From contig NZ_JACHLI010000007.1 in assembly GCF_014204515.1 (NCBI RefSeq), forward strand, positions 62,001 to 126,000: a DNA stretch of 64,000 bases, read 5' to 3'. Positions 9,133 through 17,852 of the stretch are shown piece by piece (the stretch's first letter is position 1; every line of letters starts with the position of its first letter). The position numbers and the translations under genes were made by a program. This DNA is from Pseudomonas nitroreducens. Its GTDB lineage: Bacteria > Pseudomonadota > Gammaproteobacteria > Pseudomonadales > Pseudomonadaceae. Under the pieces are notes generated by a model. The model ran no database searches and was not told the DNA's origin. It worked only from the letters and a program-made list of their open reading frames with translations.

Positions 9133-9149
9133 GTTAAGAACCCGTTAAG
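9133..9149. promoter_or_regulatory. PmrA-box-like direct repeat upstream of arnB
   Basis: Two identical hexamers GTTAAG are separated by exactly 5 bp (read on the + strand). On the arnB strand this is CTTAAC-N5-CTTAAC, one base off the YTTAAK-N5-YTTAAK PmrA box known from enteric bacteria and close to PmrA sites in Pseudomonas. It lies about 60-76 bp before the arnB start, a normal place for an activator site overlapping the -35 region. A further CTTAAG palindrome occurs at 9182-9187. The match is seen in the sequence; the regulator is inferred. Confidence 0.6.
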
Positions 9150-9229
9150 TGCTTGTGAGGAATCCGTTGATCGGCAAATTCCTTAAGGAAAATTGGGAAT
9201 ACCCCTGGGCCTGCTGTAGTCCAGTGACT

Positions 9230-9284
9230 GAACGTTCTGAAAGCGACATGGATGTGTCGGAAAACACTGTTGAACAGTCGTTCA
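9230..9284. promoter_or_regulatory. Pair of TGAAC-type palindromes upstream of the aminotransferase/ABC gene
   Basis: GAACGTTC is a perfect palindrome at 9230-9237, and TGAACAGTCGTTCA at 9271-9284 has inverted TGAAC/GTTCA arms. Both lie in the 252-bp space shared by the divergent arnB and 9359 genes. They resemble TetR-family operators, and a BetI-like TetR regulator is encoded in this cluster at 13946-14569. The link between regulator and sites is inference. Confidence 0.35.
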
Positions 9285-9358
9285 TCCTTGGCTAAGGTGG
9301 CCCCACGTTCCTTCGGACTAATCCGTAGGACTTTCCGTCATTCGGATGAGGCCCTTGC

Positions 9359-11398
9359 ATGCGTTATTCGTCGCTTGTGGACAGGATGGTCGGACCCGGC
9401 GTTGCCGCCTGGGACATTCACTACGCCGCCATCGCCGCCCAGCGCGCCGGTCGCGACGTGATAGTGCTGAGCGTGGGCGACCCCGATTTCGCCACCCCGG
9501 AATTCATCACCGAAGCCGCCGTCACCTCGCTGCGTGGCGGCGATACGCACTACAGCGACGTGGCCGGCAAGCCGGCGTTGCGCCAGGCCATCGCCGAGCT
9601 GCACCAGCGACGATGCGGGCAGGCCGTGACGGCGGAGAACGTCATCGTCGTCGCCGGCGCGCAGAACGGTCTGTTCGCCGCCGCCATGTGCCTGCTGGAG
9701 AAGGGCGACGAGGTCGTCACCTTCGATCCGGTCTACGTCACCTACGAAGCCACGCTGAAGTCCACCGGCGCCGTGCTGGTGGGCGTGCCGACCCGCCCGG
9801 ACAACGGCTTCCGCCCGGTGGCCGCCGACATCGCCGCAGCGATCACCCCGCGCACCAAGGCGATCTTCCTCGCCAACCCGAACAATCCCACCGGCGTCGT
9901 ACTGAACCGCGACGAACTGCTGGCCATTGCCGAACTGGCCCGGGCCCATGACCTCTGGGTGGTGGTGGACGAGGTCTACGAAGGCCTGACCTTCGAGCGC
10001 GAGCACCAGAGCTTCGCCGCGCTGCCGGGGATGGCCGAGCGCACCCTGAGCATCGGCAGCCTGTCGAAATCCCACGCCATGACCGGCTGGCGCACCGGCT
10101 GGATAGTCGCCGAGAAGACCCTGGTCGGGCACCTGGAAAACCTTGCGCTGAACATGTTCTACGGGCTGCCGGGCTTTATCCAGGAGGCGGCCCTGGTGGC
10201 GGTGCAGCGTCACGACGAGGTGGTGGTGGAGATGCGCGAGATCTACCGCCGCCGCCGCGACCTGGTAGTCGCCGCGCTGAGCGATTGCCCGCGGGTGAAG
10301 GTGCTGTCGCCCGAGGCCGGCATGTTCGTCATGGTCGACGTGCGCGACACCGGGCTGAGCTCGCTGGACTTCTCCTGGCAGCTGTTCCATGCCACCGGCG
10401 TGTCGGTACTCGACGCTGCGGCCTTCGGCCCGCAGGCGGAAGGCTTCGTACGCCTGTCCTTCGGGCTGAGCGACGAGAGCATGGCGGAGGCCTGTGCGCG
10501 GATCATCCGCTTCGTCGAGTCGCTGCCGGCATCCTCGGGTCGCGTAGGAGCGGACTCCGTCCGCGATGTCCCTCGTGCCGATGCCGATCGCGGACGGAGT
10601 CCGCTCCTACAAGAGCCGGTCGTTGCCTCGAAACCGGTGATCGAAGTCCGCGATATCCACAAGCGCTTCGGCGATTTCGAGGTGCTCAAGGGCGTGTCGC
10701 TGTCGGCCCGCGAAGGCGAAGTGATCTCGCTGATCGGCGCCAGCGGCTCGGGCAAGAGCACCCTGCTGCGCTGCATCAACATGCTGGAGATTCCCAACCA
10801 GGGCTCGGTCACCGTCAGCGGCGAGACCATCGCGCTGGCGCAGAACCGCCACGGCGAGCCGATGGTGGCCGACCAGAAACAGCTCACGCGCATCCGCTCG
10901 CAGCTGGGCATGGTGTTCCAGAGCTTCAACCTGTGGCCGCACCGCACCGTGCTGGAAAACCTGATCGAGGCGCCGACCTTCGTCCTCCATGAGAGCAAGG
11001 CCGAAGCCCGTGAGCGCGCCGAGGCGCTGCTGGAGCGGGTCGGCCTGGCGGAGAAGCGCCATGAATACCCGGCGTTTCTGTCCGGCGGCCAGCAGCAGCG
11101 CGTGGCCATCGCGCGGGCGCTGGCGGTACGGCCTAAAGTGATGCTGTTCGACGAGCCGACCTCGGCGCTGGACCCGGAGCTGGTGGGCGAAGTGCTGAAG
11201 GTGATCCGTTCGCTGGCCGAGGAGGGGCGGACCATGATCCTGGTCACCCACGAGATGGCCTTCGCCCGCGATGTGTCCAGTCATGTGGCGTTCCTGCACA
11301 AGGGCCTGATCGAGGAGGAGGGCACCGCCGAGGAGGTCTTCTCGCGGCCGCGCAGCGAACGCTGCCGGCAGTTCGTCAACGCGCACCAGAATCGCTGA
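9359..11398 (+). CDS. Fused class I aminotransferase - polar amino-acid ABC transporter ATPase
   Basis: One uninterrupted frame of 679 residues. Residues 1-390 are a complete fold-type I PLP aminotransferase: NPNNPTG at 173-179, the cofactor Asp in VVDEVYEG, the Schiff-base Lys237 in SLSKSHAMTGWRTG, and Arg365 in VRLSFG. Residues 425-679 are a complete HisP/GlnQ-type ATPase with Walker A GASGSGKST at 460-468, signature SGGQQ at 575-579 and Walker B VMLFDEP. The joining 30 residues are the translation of a 67-bp REPIN at 10544-10610. Neither a stop codon nor a usable ATG/RBS for the ATPase remains; the only in-frame alternative start is a GTG at 10637 with no clear Shine-Dalgarno. The downstream genes supply the binding protein and two permeases. 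Separate proteins are normal in this family, so the fusion looks secondary. Confidence 0.88.
   Translation: MRYSSLVDRMVGPGVAAWDIHYAAIAAQRAGRDVIVLSVGDPDFATPEFITEAAVTSLRGGDTHYSDVAGKPALRQAIAELHQRRCGQAVTAENVIVVAGAQNGLFAAAMCLLEKGDEVVTFDPVYVTYEATLKSTGAVLVGVPTRPDNGFRPVAADIAAAITPRTKAIFLANPNNPTGVVLNRDELLAIAELARAHDLWVVVDEVYEGLTFEREHQSFAALPGMAERTLSIGSLSKSHAMTGWRTGWIVAEKTLVGHLENLALNMFYGLPGFIQEAALVAVQRHDEVVVEMREIYRRRRDLVVAALSDCPRVKVLSPEAGMFVMVDVRDTGLSSLDFSWQLFHATGVSVLDAAAFGPQAEGFVRLSFGLSDESMAEACARIIRFVESLPASSGRVGADSVRDVPRADADRGRSPLLQEPVVASKPVIEVRDIHKRFGDFEVLKGVSLSAREGEVISLIGASGSGKSTLLRCINMLEIPNQGSVTVSGETIALAQNRHGEPMVADQKQLTRIRSQLGMVFQSFNLWPHRTVLENLIEAPTFVLHESKAEARERAEALLERVGLAEKRHEYPAFLSGGQQQRVAIARALAVRPKVMLFDEPTSALDPELVGEVLKVIRSLAEEGRTMILVTHEMAFARDVSSHVAFLHKGLIEEEGTAEEVFSRPRSERCRQFVNAHQNR
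10544..10610. repeat. REPIN (inverted REP pair) inside the 9359-11398 coding frame
   Basis: Two perfectly complementary 24-nt arms (10544-10567 and 10587-10610) begin GTAGGAGCGGACTCCG and end with its inverse, separated by 19 nt. The same arms recur between genes elsewhere in this window. Here the element is read through as the peptide linker GADSVRDVPRADADRGRSPL between two enzyme domains. Confidence 0.95.
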
Positions 11399-11467
11399 CC
11401 GATGCCGCGCTGACGGCGCATCGATGAGCGTGACCCAACACTAAATAAAACAAAGCAGGGGATCACG

Positions 11468-12253
11468 ATGAGCAAGAAAGGTCTGTGCAATCTGATGGTG
11501 GGGGCGGCAATGCTGCTGGCCGGCGTGGCAAGCGCCCAGGCCGAGACGCTGCGCTTCGCCCTGGCCGCCGAACCCTATCCGCCGTTCTCGCAGAAGCAGC
11601 CCGATGGCAGCTGGGTCGGCTTCGAGCCGGACCTGATCCGCAAGGTCTGCGCCGAGATGAAGGCTACCTGCGAGATCGACGAAGTGGCCTGGGACGGCAT
11701 CATCCCGGCGCTGCTGGCGAAGAAGATCGACGTGATCTTCAACTCCCTGTCGATCACCGATGAGCGCGAGAAGCAGATCGCCTTCAGCCGCCCCTACTAC
11801 GACACCCCCGTGGCCGTCGCCGCGCCGCAGGCGGTGGACGTGCAGATCACCCCCGAGGGCCTCAAGGGCAAGGCCATCGGCGTGCAGATCTCCACCGTCA
11901 GCTCCAACTACCTGAAGAAGTACTACGAGAAGATCGCCGACGTGCGCTACTACGACACCCAGGACTCGGTGAACGCCGACCTGGTGGCCGGGCGCATCGA
12001 CCTGATGATGGCCGACGGCATCGCCGTGGCGTCCTTCGTCAAGTCGCCGGACGCCCAGGCGGCCGGCATCGTCAACAAGGGCGAGGTGAAGTACGACCCG
12101 CTGTTCGGTCGCGGCGTCGGTGCCGGCCTGCGCAAGGGCGATACCGAGTTGAAGGCAAAGCTCGACGACGCCATCGGCAAGCTGCTCGCCAGCGAGGACT
12201 ACAAGGCACTGTCGGACAAGTACTTCGGCATGAGTGTCGCGCCCAAGCAGTGA
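11468..12253 (+). CDS. Polar amino-acid ABC transporter substrate-binding protein
   Basis: Periplasmic SBP_bac_3 protein of 261 residues. A signal peptide ends about AQA-ET at residue 25. The mature start LRFALAAEPYPPF and the GFEPDLIRKV segment are typical of binding proteins for arginine, ornithine, lysine or octopine-like ligands. It follows the ATPase frame by 69 bp with an AGGGGATCACG Shine-Dalgarno region, and is followed by two permease genes. The exact ligand cannot be read from sequence. The neighbouring aminotransferase and acyl-amino-acid deacylase suggest a modified or acylated amino acid rather than a common one (inference). Confidence 0.9.
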   Translation: MSKKGLCNLMVGAAMLLAGVASAQAETLRFALAAEPYPPFSQKQPDGSWVGFEPDLIRKVCAEMKATCEIDEVAWDGIIPALLAKKIDVIFNSLSITDEREKQIAFSRPYYDTPVAVAAPQAVDVQITPEGLKGKAIGVQISTVSSNYLKKYYEKIADVRYYDTQDSVNADLVAGRIDLMMADGIAVASFVKSPDAQAAGIVNKGEVKYDPLFGRGVGAGLRKGDTELKAKLDDAIGKLLASEDYKALSDKYFGMSVAPKQ

Positions 12254-12325
12254 TCCTGGCTTGAGCTGGACCCGTGCCCGCGGCGGGCACGGGGTGACCC
12301 TGAGCCTCCCTTCCTGGAGACGGCC

Positions 12326-13036
12326 ATGCAAAGCATCTTCGACCTGATCGGTTTCGGCCCAACGGGCTGGGGCCCGGCCCTGCTCAAGGGCCTGCTGGTC
12401 ACCCTGCAGATTTCCGTGGGCGCCTTCCTGGTCGGCCTGCTCATCGGCCTGGCTGCGGCCAGCGCCAAGATCAACGGCCCACGCCCGTTGGCCATGCTCG
12501 CCCGTGGCTACACCACGCTGTGCCGGGCGGTGCCGGAACTGCTGCTGATCCTGCTGCTGTTCTACGTCGGCTCCATGGGCCTGAACCAGTTCTTCGAGTG
12601 GCTGGGCTACGGCCAGGTGAAGCTCAACGGCATGATGGTGGCCATCGTCGTGCTCGGCCTGGTGCAGGGCGCCTACGCCTCGGAGATCTTCCGCGGCGCC
12701 ATCCAGTCGATTCCCTATGGCCAGATCGAGGCGGCGCGCGCCTACGGCATGCACGGCTTCGGCCTGTTCCGCCGGGTGACCCTGCCGATGATGGCGCCCA
12801 ACGCCCTGGCCGGGATGGCCAACCTGTGGGTCAACCTGATCAAGGACAGTGCGCTGATCAGCGTGGTGGGCACCAACGAGCTGCTCTACACCGCCAAGCA
12901 GGCGGCCGGCTCGACCCGTCACTACCTGACCTTCTACCTCACCGCGGCGGCGCTGTATTACGTGCTCACCGTGCTTTCCAACCTGTTCTCCGGCTACCTG
13001 GAGCGGCGCTTCCGCCGCTGGATTCCGGCGGTCTGA
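12326..13036 (+). CDS. Polar amino-acid ABC transporter permease (HisQ-like)
   Basis: Inner-membrane permease of 236 residues with about five hydrophobic segments. The ATPase-docking EAA loop is IEAARAYGMHGFGLFRRVTLP near residue 135. The N-terminal GPALLKGLLVTLQISVGAFLVG is typical of the HisM/HisQ family. A GGAG lies in the leader TTCCTGGAGACGGCC just before the ATG. It pairs with the next gene to form the heterodimeric channel served by the ATPase domain encoded at 9359-11398. Confidence 0.92.
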   Translation: MQSIFDLIGFGPTGWGPALLKGLLVTLQISVGAFLVGLLIGLAAASAKINGPRPLAMLARGYTTLCRAVPELLLILLLFYVGSMGLNQFFEWLGYGQVKLNGMMVAIVVLGLVQGAYASEIFRGAIQSIPYGQIEAARAYGMHGFGLFRRVTLPMMAPNALAGMANLWVNLIKDSALISVVGTNELLYTAKQAAGSTRHYLTFYLTAAALYYVLTVLSNLFSGYLERRFRRWIPAV

Positions 13037-13049
13037 GCGAGGCACGGCA

Positions 13050-13799
13050 ATGAACGAACACTGGTTATTCGTCTACGGTGCCCTGCTGCTCAAGGGCCTG
13101 GGCACCACCCTGGTGATCCTGCTGATTTCCGCCACGCTGGGCTTCGTGCTGGCGCTGGGCGTGGCGCTGGCGCGGATGTCGCGCAATTTCCTGGTCTCGC
13201 GCCTGGCGCTGGCTTACACCAGCGTGATCCGCGGTACGCCACTGCTGGTGCAGATCTACATCTTCTACTACGGCCTGGGCAGCCTGTTCGCGCAGTTCCC
13301 GCTGATCCGCGGCAGCTTCCTCTGGCCGTACCTGCGTGATGGCTTCTGGTACATCGTCATCGCGCTGATCCTCTCGGTCGGCGCCTATGTCGGCGAGGTG
13401 GTGCGCGGCGGCCTGAAGGCCGTGCCGCGCGGCGAGCTGGAAGCGGCGGCGGCGTTCGGCATGAACCGCAAGCTGGTGCTGTATCGCGTGTGGCTGCCGC
13501 GGGCGATCCGCCTGCTGCTGCCGACCCTGGCGGGGGAGAGCGTGATGCTGCTCAAGTCCACCGCGCTGGCTTCCACCATCGCCGTGGTCGACCTGCTCGG
13601 CGCGGCCAACGTGGTGCGCGCGCAGACCTTCCAGGTCTACCAGCCGCTGCTGCTGGTGGCGGCGATCTACATCTGCCTGACCTTCATCATCGAGGCGCTG
13701 TTCGCGCTGCTGGAGCGCACCACGCCGGTCCGTCGCGAGACGACCAAGCCGGTGCAGCGCTCCTGGTTCGGCAAGCGGCGGGCAAGAACGGCGGTTTGA
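13050..13799 (+). CDS. Polar amino-acid ABC transporter permease (HisM-like)
   Basis: Second permease of the importer, 249 residues, starting 13 bp after the first. It has the family's N-terminal LLLKGLGTTLVILLISATLGF, an EAA loop LEAAAAFGMNRKLVLYRVWLP, and a charged 25-residue cytoplasmic tail. The RGTPLLVQIYIFYYGLG segment is characteristic of amino-acid permeases. It is the last gene of the ABC unit and converges on the TetR regulator. Confidence 0.92.
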   Translation: MNEHWLFVYGALLLKGLGTTLVILLISATLGFVLALGVALARMSRNFLVSRLALAYTSVIRGTPLLVQIYIFYYGLGSLFAQFPLIRGSFLWPYLRDGFWYIVIALILSVGAYVGEVVRGGLKAVPRGELEAAAAFGMNRKLVLYRVWLPRAIRLLLPTLAGESVMLLKSTALASTIAVVDLLGAANVVRAQTFQVYQPLLLVAAIYICLTFIIEALFALLERTTPVRRETTKPVQRSWFGKRRARTAV

Positions 13800-13854
13800 A
13801 CATTCTCGGCGCGCCTGACGATCTGGCAAGCCAGCGCTGGATCAGGCAGGTGTC

Positions 13855-13888
13855 GCCCGAAGAGCGGCGTTTGCGCCGGTCTTCGGGC
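13855..13888. terminator. Hairpin between convergent permease and TetR genes
   Basis: GCCCGAAGA and TCTTCGGGC pair over 9 bp and enclose a further GGCG/CGCC stem. It lies between the permease stop (13799) and the TetR stop (13946). No U tract follows on either strand, so it is a candidate bidirectional terminator only. Confidence 0.45.
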
Positions 13889-13945
13889 ATCTGAGAGCGG
13901 CGCCCAACGACATCCAGCCGACGCGCAGCAGATTGTTGCCACACT

Positions 13946-14569
13946 TCAGGCGTAGGCGCCGCGACGAAGTCCCTCGACCCAGCAGCGGCTGAGTTCCAGG
14001 CCGTCGGCGGCGCTGAAGGTCGCGGGGTTCAGGCACCACTCCAGCCACAGGCCGTCGAGCATGGCGGAGAGGCCGATGGCGGCCAGGCGCGGACGCGCCA
14101 CGCTGAAGCCTTCGGCGCTGGCGAGTTCGCTGATGAGTTTTTCGAGGATGGCGAGGTAGCTGTGGTAGCCGCGCTCGTGGGCCTGGTTCACCGGCGGCGA
14201 GTGGCGGATCAGGCTCCAGAACACCACCCAGGGGCTGAGCAGGTCCGGGTCCAGCACCTGGGGCGAGAAGGAGCCGGTGAGGAAGGCTTCCATGCGTGCG
14301 GCAGGGTCGTCGCCGACCGCGTCGACCTGCTGGTAGAGCGCCTGGGTGACCTCGCTGGCGAGGGTTTCGTAGGCCTGCGCGACCAGTGCGTCGATGCTGC
14401 CGAAATGGTGGTTGACCAGGCCCACGGCGACACCGGCTTCCCTGGCGATGCGGCGCACCGAGATGCCCGCGTGGCCATCGGCGATCAGGCACTTGAGGCA
14501 GGCGCGGACCAGGTGGTCGCGGCGTTCCTCGGAGGTGGCGCGCTGGGCTTTCTGGCGGGGGATATCCAA
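13946..14569 (-). CDS. TetR/AcrR-family (BetI-like) transcriptional regulator
   Basis: A 207-residue repressor. The N-terminal helix-turn-helix covers residues about 15-62, with ISVRRIAREAGVAVGLVNHHFGS as its core. The C-terminal ligand domain follows the BetI/TetR_C_6 pattern (LSAMLDGLWLEWCL). It lies between the importer operon and the deacylase gene, divergent from the latter. It probably controls one or both, perhaps through the TGAAC palindromes upstream of the aminotransferase. The ligand is unknown. Confidence 0.88.
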   Translation of the reverse strand: MDIPRQKAQRATSEERRDHLVRACLKCLIADGHAGISVRRIAREAGVAVGLVNHHFGSIDALVAQAYETLASEVTQALYQQVDAVGDDPAARMEAFLTGSFSPQVLDPDLLSPWVVFWSLIRHSPPVNQAHERGYHSYLAILEKLISELASAEGFSVARPRLAAIGLSAMLDGLWLEWCLNPATFSAADGLELSRCWVEGLRRGAYA

Positions 14570-14699
14570 GGGGCGGTGTCCTGTGTTGCGTGGTGCCGTC
14601 AGCCGGCGAACGGTTTCGATACTAGGAGGCGCCGCGGAAGATTTCCACGGGCCTTTTGGCTAGAGAGCAGACAGAGACCAGACAGAGGAGAGAGGGCGG

Positions 14700-15713
14700 A
14701 TGATCAGCGACGTATCCTTCAGTGTGCCGGGCGACTCCGGCAGTGAGCTGCGTGTTCATGCCTGGCGCATCAATGGCGGCAAACCGGGGCCGAAGGTGCA
14801 CCTGCAGGCCGGTGTGCACGCCGATGAGATTGCCGGCATGCTGGTGCTCCACGAGCTGCTGCCGCGCCTGCGCGAGGCTGCCGAGCGCGGCGCTCTCAAC
14901 GGTACGGTGACGGTGGTGCCGCAGGCCAATCCGATCGGCATCGGGCAGTTCCGCCAGGGGCGGATTCTCGGCCGCAACCACGACTCCACCTCGCGCAACT
15001 TCAACCGGGGTTTCATCGCCTCGGCGGCTGCCAGTGGCACCCTCGACAACCTCACCTTGTGGCAGAAGCGCGTGGCCGAACTGGCAGCGCCGGCGGACAT
15101 CGTGCTGGACCTGCACACCGACGACGAGGCGCTGCAGTACGTCTACGTCCACGAGTGCTTCTGGCCCGCCGCGCAGGACCTGGCAGCGGCGTTGCGCGCG
15201 GAGCTGGCGATCATCTGGGAAGGCGATGGCGATGGCGCTTTCGAAGAGGTGGTGATCGCGCCGTGGCTGGCCGAGCAGCGTTTCGATGGACGCCTGGTGG
15301 CGACGGTCGAACTGCGCGGCCAGGGCGACGTCAGCGATGCGCTGGCGCAGCAGGATGCCGACGGCCTGTATCGCTTCCTCGGTGCTCGCGGTGTCGTCAC
15401 CGACGCGGGCGAGTTGCCGCAATGGAAGGGCGTCGCCACGCCCATGGGCTTCATGGAAACCGTGTTCGCCCCGGCCGCCGGCGTGCTGGTATTCGAGCGC
15501 GAACTGGGCGAGTGGATCGAGGCGGGCGAGCGCTTCGGCCGCATCGTCTCGCGCCCCGGCGATGCCAGCAGCGAGCACATCCTGCGCGCCCCGCAGGCCG
15601 GCCTGCTCGCCACGCGCTACCGCGACCGCCTGATCCCCCAGGGCGCCATCGCCGCCAAGCTGACCGGCAGCACTACCTCCAGCACCTGGAGCTCCGGCGC
15701 GCTCGATCCGTGA
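14700..15713 (+). CDS. Succinylglutamate desuccinylase/aspartoacylase-family deacylase
   Basis: Zinc-dependent M14-like amidohydrolase of 337 residues. Metal ligands are His40 and Glu43 in AGVHADE and His139 in DLHTDD; the substrate arginine/asparagine set is in RNFNRG at 99-104. The general base is the Glu of the TVELRG segment near residue 207. The last 100 residues form the beta-rich C-terminal domain of AstE/AspA proteins. A GGAGAG Shine-Dalgarno precedes the ATG. Families in this fold cleave N-acyl groups from amino acids (aspartoacylase, AstE, DoeB). With the linked aminotransferase and importer it may belong to catabolism of an N-acylated amino or diamino acid; the substrate is not known. 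Confidence 0.85.
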   Translation: MISDVSFSVPGDSGSELRVHAWRINGGKPGPKVHLQAGVHADEIAGMLVLHELLPRLREAAERGALNGTVTVVPQANPIGIGQFRQGRILGRNHDSTSRNFNRGFIASAAASGTLDNLTLWQKRVAELAAPADIVLDLHTDDEALQYVYVHECFWPAAQDLAAALRAELAIIWEGDGDGAFEEVVIAPWLAEQRFDGRLVATVELRGQGDVSDALAQQDADGLYRFLGARGVVTDAGELPQWKGVATPMGFMETVFAPAAGVLVFERELGEWIEAGERFGRIVSRPGDASSEHILRAPQAGLLATRYRDRLIPQGAIAAKLTGSTTSSTWSSGALDP

Positions 15714-15729
15714 TGGGCTGTTGCATTTC

Positions 15730-15801
15730 GTAGGAGCGGACTCTGTCCGCGATAGGTCCGCATCGCGCCGGAGGCCAATCGCGGACGGAGTCCGCTCCTA
15801 C
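15730..15801. repeat. REPIN, copy 1 of duplicated prfC terminator block
   Basis: 24-nt arms at 15730-15753 and 15778-15801 match GTAGGAGCGGACTCTG and its inverse with one arm mismatch. The spacer (AGGTCCGCATCGCGCC...) is nearly identical to that of the REPIN at 15985-16056, exactly 255 bp away. Confidence 0.93.
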
Positions 15802-15894
15802 GCAAAGGGCTCCATCGGCGCAACCGCCGAAGGTGGTGCAAACAAAAACGTCCGCACAAGGCGGGCGTTGTTCGCGAGCGGCGAGCTCAGTCTG

Positions 15895-15972
15895 GTAGGG
15901 CGCATAACGCGTCAGCGTTATCCGCCGTGCAGATGGGTCGGCGGATAACCTGTTCCAGGTTATCCGCCCTAC
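15895..15972. repeat. Palindromic intergenic element, GTAGGGCGCATAACG family (copy A)
   Basis: Starts GTAGGGCGCATAACGCG and ends GGTTATCCGCCCTAC, so the outer arms are inverted. Internally there are two small stem-loops, AACGCGTCAGCGTT and GGATAACCTGTTCCAGGTTATCC. Related copies lie at 34362-34436 and 41182-41252. It is unrelated in sequence to the REP arms next to it. Confidence 0.85.
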
Positions 15973-15984
15973 GGACTGAATCCC

Positions 15985-16056
15985 GTAGGAGCGGACTCTG
16001 TCCGCGATAGGTCCGCATCGCGCTGGAGGCCAATCGCGGACGGAGTCCGCTCCTAC
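15985..16056. repeat. REPIN, copy 2 next to prfC terminator
   Basis: Arms at 15985-16008 and 16033-16056 with the same spacer as the REPIN at 15730-15801 apart from one base. It lies 42 bp from the intact prfC terminator hairpin. Confidence 0.93.
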
Positions 16057-16098
16057 GCAAAGGAAGACGTCGGCGCACGAGTCGAGGGTGGTATCAAC

Positions 16099-16127
16099 AA
16101 AAACGCCCGCACAAGGCGGGCGTTTTT
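16099..16127 (-). terminator. Rho-independent terminator of prfC
   Basis: A 12-bp perfect stem AAAAACGCCCGC / GCGGGCGTTTTT with a 5-nt loop starts 15 bp after the prfC stop codon. On the minus strand it ends in a T run. A decayed duplicate lies at 15844-15872. Confidence 0.9.
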
Positions 16128-16141
16128 CGTGAGCGGCGAAC

Positions 16142-17725
<1,584 letters not shown>

Positions 17726-17852
17726 GGATGGGTGCCTGGTCGATTCGGTGAAGACGGGCGGCGAGCGGCCCGAAAAGCGCGGGATTATAGCGTAAAGCGC
17801 AGCGTCGCCGGCAGACCCGGCGACGCAAGGCGCTTGGCCCTGGCAGGGGCCG

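Noticed and set aside
15617..15859. Small ORFs containing LRRSGLRPRLAS or GADSVRD segments (also at 15887-16078, 24853-25074, 41218-42033)
   Set aside because: These peptides are simply translations of REP arms. Recurrence reflects the DNA repeat, not a protein family. Only the 9359-11398 case joins two real domains.
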